From assembly GCF_047301505.1 (NCBI RefSeq), contig NZ_CP154840.1, positions 372,001 through 436,000 on the forward strand: DNA of 64,000 nt. Direction: 5' to 3'. Source of the stretch: Lysinibacillus_B sp031181585 (GTDB taxonomy: Bacteria; Bacillota; Bacilli; Bacillales_A; Planococcaceae). The position numbers and the translations under genes were made by a program. Under the pieces are notes generated by a model. The model was given only the letters and a program-made list of their open reading frames with translations, had not been told where the DNA came from and did not search any database. This document shows, piece after piece, positions 62,349-64,000 of the stretch; within the stretch, counting starts at the first letter, position 1, and every line of letters begins with the position of its first letter.

Positions 62349-62921
62349 ATGGCGCAATTATTTTTCAAGCACGGCGCAATGAACAGTGGAAAATCTATTG
62401 AAATCTTAAAAGTCGCACATAACTACGAGGAGCAGGACAAACCGGTCCTCATCTTCACTTCCGGTATCGATACACGAGATGAAGTGGGTATGGTGTCTAG
62501 TCGGATAGGGTTACGTCGTGATGCAATTCCTGTCTTTGATGATACAGATCTATTTGAGGCAGTAAAGGTACATCCGGAAAAACTTTATTGTGTGTTAGTT
62601 GATGAAGTGCAGTTTTTGAAGAAAGAGCATGTAATCCAGCTGACACGTATCGTAGACGAACTAAATATCCCAGTTATGGGCTTTGGACTAAAAAATGACT
62701 TCCAAAATGAGTTGTTTGAGGGAAGCCGCTACATGCTGATTTATGCTGATAAAATTGAAGAAATGAAGACGATCTGCTGGTTCTGCCATAAAAAGGCGAC
62801 TATGAACCTGCGCGTTGATGAACAGAAAAAGCCGGTGTACACGGGTGACCAGATCCAAATCGGGGGAAATGATACATACTACCCTGTTTGCCGTAAATGC
62901 CATAACAATCCGCCGCTATAA
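62349..62921 (+). CDS. tdk: Thymidine kinase
   Basis: A 190-aa type II thymidine kinase. It has P-loop GAMNSGKS at residues 9-16, CVLVDEVQF (catalytic Glu), MGFGLKNDFQNELFEGS, and zinc ligands CWFCHKK and CRKCH. GAAAGAGG lies about 9 bases before ATG 62349. It salvages thymidine and sits between rpmE and prfA as in B. subtilis. A terminator hairpin precedes it (62227-62251). Confidence 0.95.
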   Translation: MAQLFFKHGAMNSGKSIEILKVAHNYEEQDKPVLIFTSGIDTRDEVGMVSSRIGLRRDAIPVFDDTDLFEAVKVHPEKLYCVLVDEVQFLKKEHVIQLTRIVDELNIPVMGFGLKNDFQNELFEGSRYMLIYADKIEEMKTICWFCHKKATMNLRVDEQKKPVYTGDQIQIGGNDTYYPVCRKCHNNPPL

Positions 62922-63338
62922 CCAGGAAAGCGCGAACCAATCATATCCGCATGATTCCTATTGTGTAAGGAATACTTTAATTTCTGCATATAAACATCTG
63001 GGTAAAAGTGCCAAAACAGTGTTTGCTTTAAAAACTTTAATGCTAAAACCAGATTCTTGAGGCTGCTTTTTTAACCTGTGTACATGCAAGGGCCTCCACG
63101 AGAAGATGCCGTTCTCTACCGCATATGAGGGAAGTGTTTTAGCGTATTTGTGCTGATTAATGCTAGCACGAAGGCTGTGAATTCATTATACTAATGTAGG
63201 TAGATTGAGAAGAAATGAAATTGGTTATTTGTTTGCTGGGGCCGCTAGAAAGACAGCATCGATTGCTGTAAAGCATGTGAAGGGGAGTCCCCGCTTGTCC
63301 GGTAAAAAATAAATCTAACAATATGAAGAGGTGAAATC
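62922..63338 (+). other. 417-nt intergenic region before prfA
   Basis: No ORF with a ribosome site was found. It contains hairpins ACAGCA/TGCTGT (63253-63269) and GGGG/CCCC (63282-63292) close to prfA, an AT-rich possible promoter stretch near 63180-63200, and a T run after CAGATTCTTGAGGCTG (63050-63072) that may end tdk. None matches a riboswitch known to me. Confidence 0.35.
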
Positions 63339-64000
63339 ATGTTTGATCGATTACAAGCGGTTGAAGACCGTTATGAACGTTTAAATGAACTATTAAGTGA
63401 TCCAGATATCGTAAACGATAGCAAGAAGCTCCGTGAATATTCAAAGGAGCAATCCGACATCCAGGAAACAGTCGATGCTTATCGTGAATATAAAGCAGCA
63501 AAGCAGCAATTTGCAGATGCGCGTGAAATGCTCGAAATTGAAAAAGACCCAGATATGCTGGAAATGGTGAAGGAAGAATTCAATGAATTGAAAGGGCAAA
63601 TTGAAGAGCTTGAAGAGCGCCTTCGCATTTTATTAATTCCGAAAGATCCAAATGACAACAAGAATGTTATCATGGAAATCCGTGGTGCAGCAGGCGGCGA
63701 CGAGGCGAACATTTTTGCGGGGGATTTATTCCGTATGTATACACGCTATGCGGAAACGCAAGGCTGGAAAATCGATATTATGGAAGCAGCACCAAACGCG
63801 GCAGGCGGCTATAAAGAGGTAATCTTTATGATTAACGGCCAAGGTGCTTATTCCAAATTAAAATTTGAGAATGGTGCACATCGGGTACAGCGTGTACCTG
63901 CGACAGAATCACAAGGCCGTATTCATACATCGACGGCTACAGTTGCCTGCTTACCAGAGGTGCATGTAGAAGAAGTAGAAATTCATGAAAAAGATATCCG
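63339..64000 (+). CDS. prfA: Peptide chain release factor 1, N-terminal part
   Basis: The reading frame from ATG 63339 (GAAGAGGTG 5-13 bases upstream) is open to the window edge, giving 220 codons. It has the RF1 N-terminal coiled domain (FDRLQAVEDRYERLNEL), EIRGAAGGDEANIFAGDLFRMY and RVPATESQGRIHTS, in which PAT is the RF1 anticodon-like PxT motif for UAA/UAG. The GGQ loop lies past the window end. Usual length is about 355 aa. Confidence 0.96.
   Translation, partial: MFDRLQAVEDRYERLNELLSDPDIVNDSKKLREYSKEQSDIQETVDAYREYKAAKQQFADAREMLEIEKDPDMLEMVKEEFNELKGQIEELEERLRILLIPKDPNDNKNVIMEIRGAAGGDEANIFAGDLFRMYTRYAETQGWKIDIMEAAPNAAGGYKEVIFMINGQGAYSKLKFENGAHRVQRVPATESQGRIHTSTATVACLPEVHVEEVEIHEKDI

Overview
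This 64 kb window is a chromosomal segment of a low-GC, spore-forming Gram-positive bacterium. It carries gerQ, rsfA, spo0F, pbpG and bacillithiol genes, strong AGGAGG-type ribosome sites, frequent TTG/GTG starts, and a gene order that follows the Bacillus subtilis ywd-ywf-ywh-ywi-ywj-ywm region. The fused IcmF mutase, the two acyl-CoA dehydrogenases before it and the general codon style suggest a Planococcaceae/Caryophanaceae member such as Solibacillus or Lysinibacillus. The family assignment is an inference from gene content, not a search result. No rRNA, tRNA, CRISPR array, transposase or prophage gene was seen.

Layout. 1-5.2 kb: end of a Ter stress island (TerD C-terminus, CitE-like aldolase, an 804-aa double phosphoribosyltransferase/StiP fusion, HAD phosphatase, second TerD). 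5.2-9.1 kb, minus strand: YjiH-type transporter, bshB2-yojF (bacillithiol), pdxK. 9.3-14.6 kb: ung, a 56-aa Cys-rich protein, ywdI, ywdK, an M20 amidohydrolase, a chemotaxis receptor, gerQ. 14.8-20.9 kb: two small ORFs, hemQ, lipL, rsfA, DUF1450, ywfO, tautomerase, ywhD. 21-26.8 kb: a long hairpin element, pbpG, speB, ywiB, argS. 27-32.7 kb: an acyl-CoA dehydrogenase, then a cobalamin riboswitch driving btuF-btuC-btuD/cbiZ-pduO. 32.7-34.3 kb: an ECF sigma factor with its DUF4179 partner. 34.7-47.7 kb: lipid and branched-acid catabolism (fadF, a secreted protein, thiolase, 3-hydroxybutyryl-CoA dehydrogenase, two acyl-CoA dehydrogenases, TetR, icmF). 47.8-55.5 kb: a small membrane protein, rpoE, pyrG with a reiterative-transcription attenuator, a citrate transporter/two-component module, ywjG. 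55.6-64 kb: spo0F, fba, fsa, murA2, glpX, rho, rpmE, tdk and the start of prfA.

How the parts fit. The B12 uptake/salvage operon makes adenosylcobalamin, the cofactor that IcmF needs, so the two metabolic blocks are functionally linked. FadF and the acyl-CoA dehydrogenases feed electrons from beta-oxidation to the membrane, under a FadR-like operator at fadF and probably a TetR operator at the thiolase operon. The right third is the conserved housekeeping block (transcription delta factor, CTP synthase, phosphorelay, glycolysis/gluconeogenesis, wall synthesis, Rho, L31, RF1).

The most unusual signals are the PRTase-TRSP/StiP-PELOTA fusion, a 17-residue four-cysteine ORF overlapping the fadF start, a near-perfect 85-nt intergenic hairpin, a stem that buries the Shine-Dalgarno of the citrate transporter, and several small genes.
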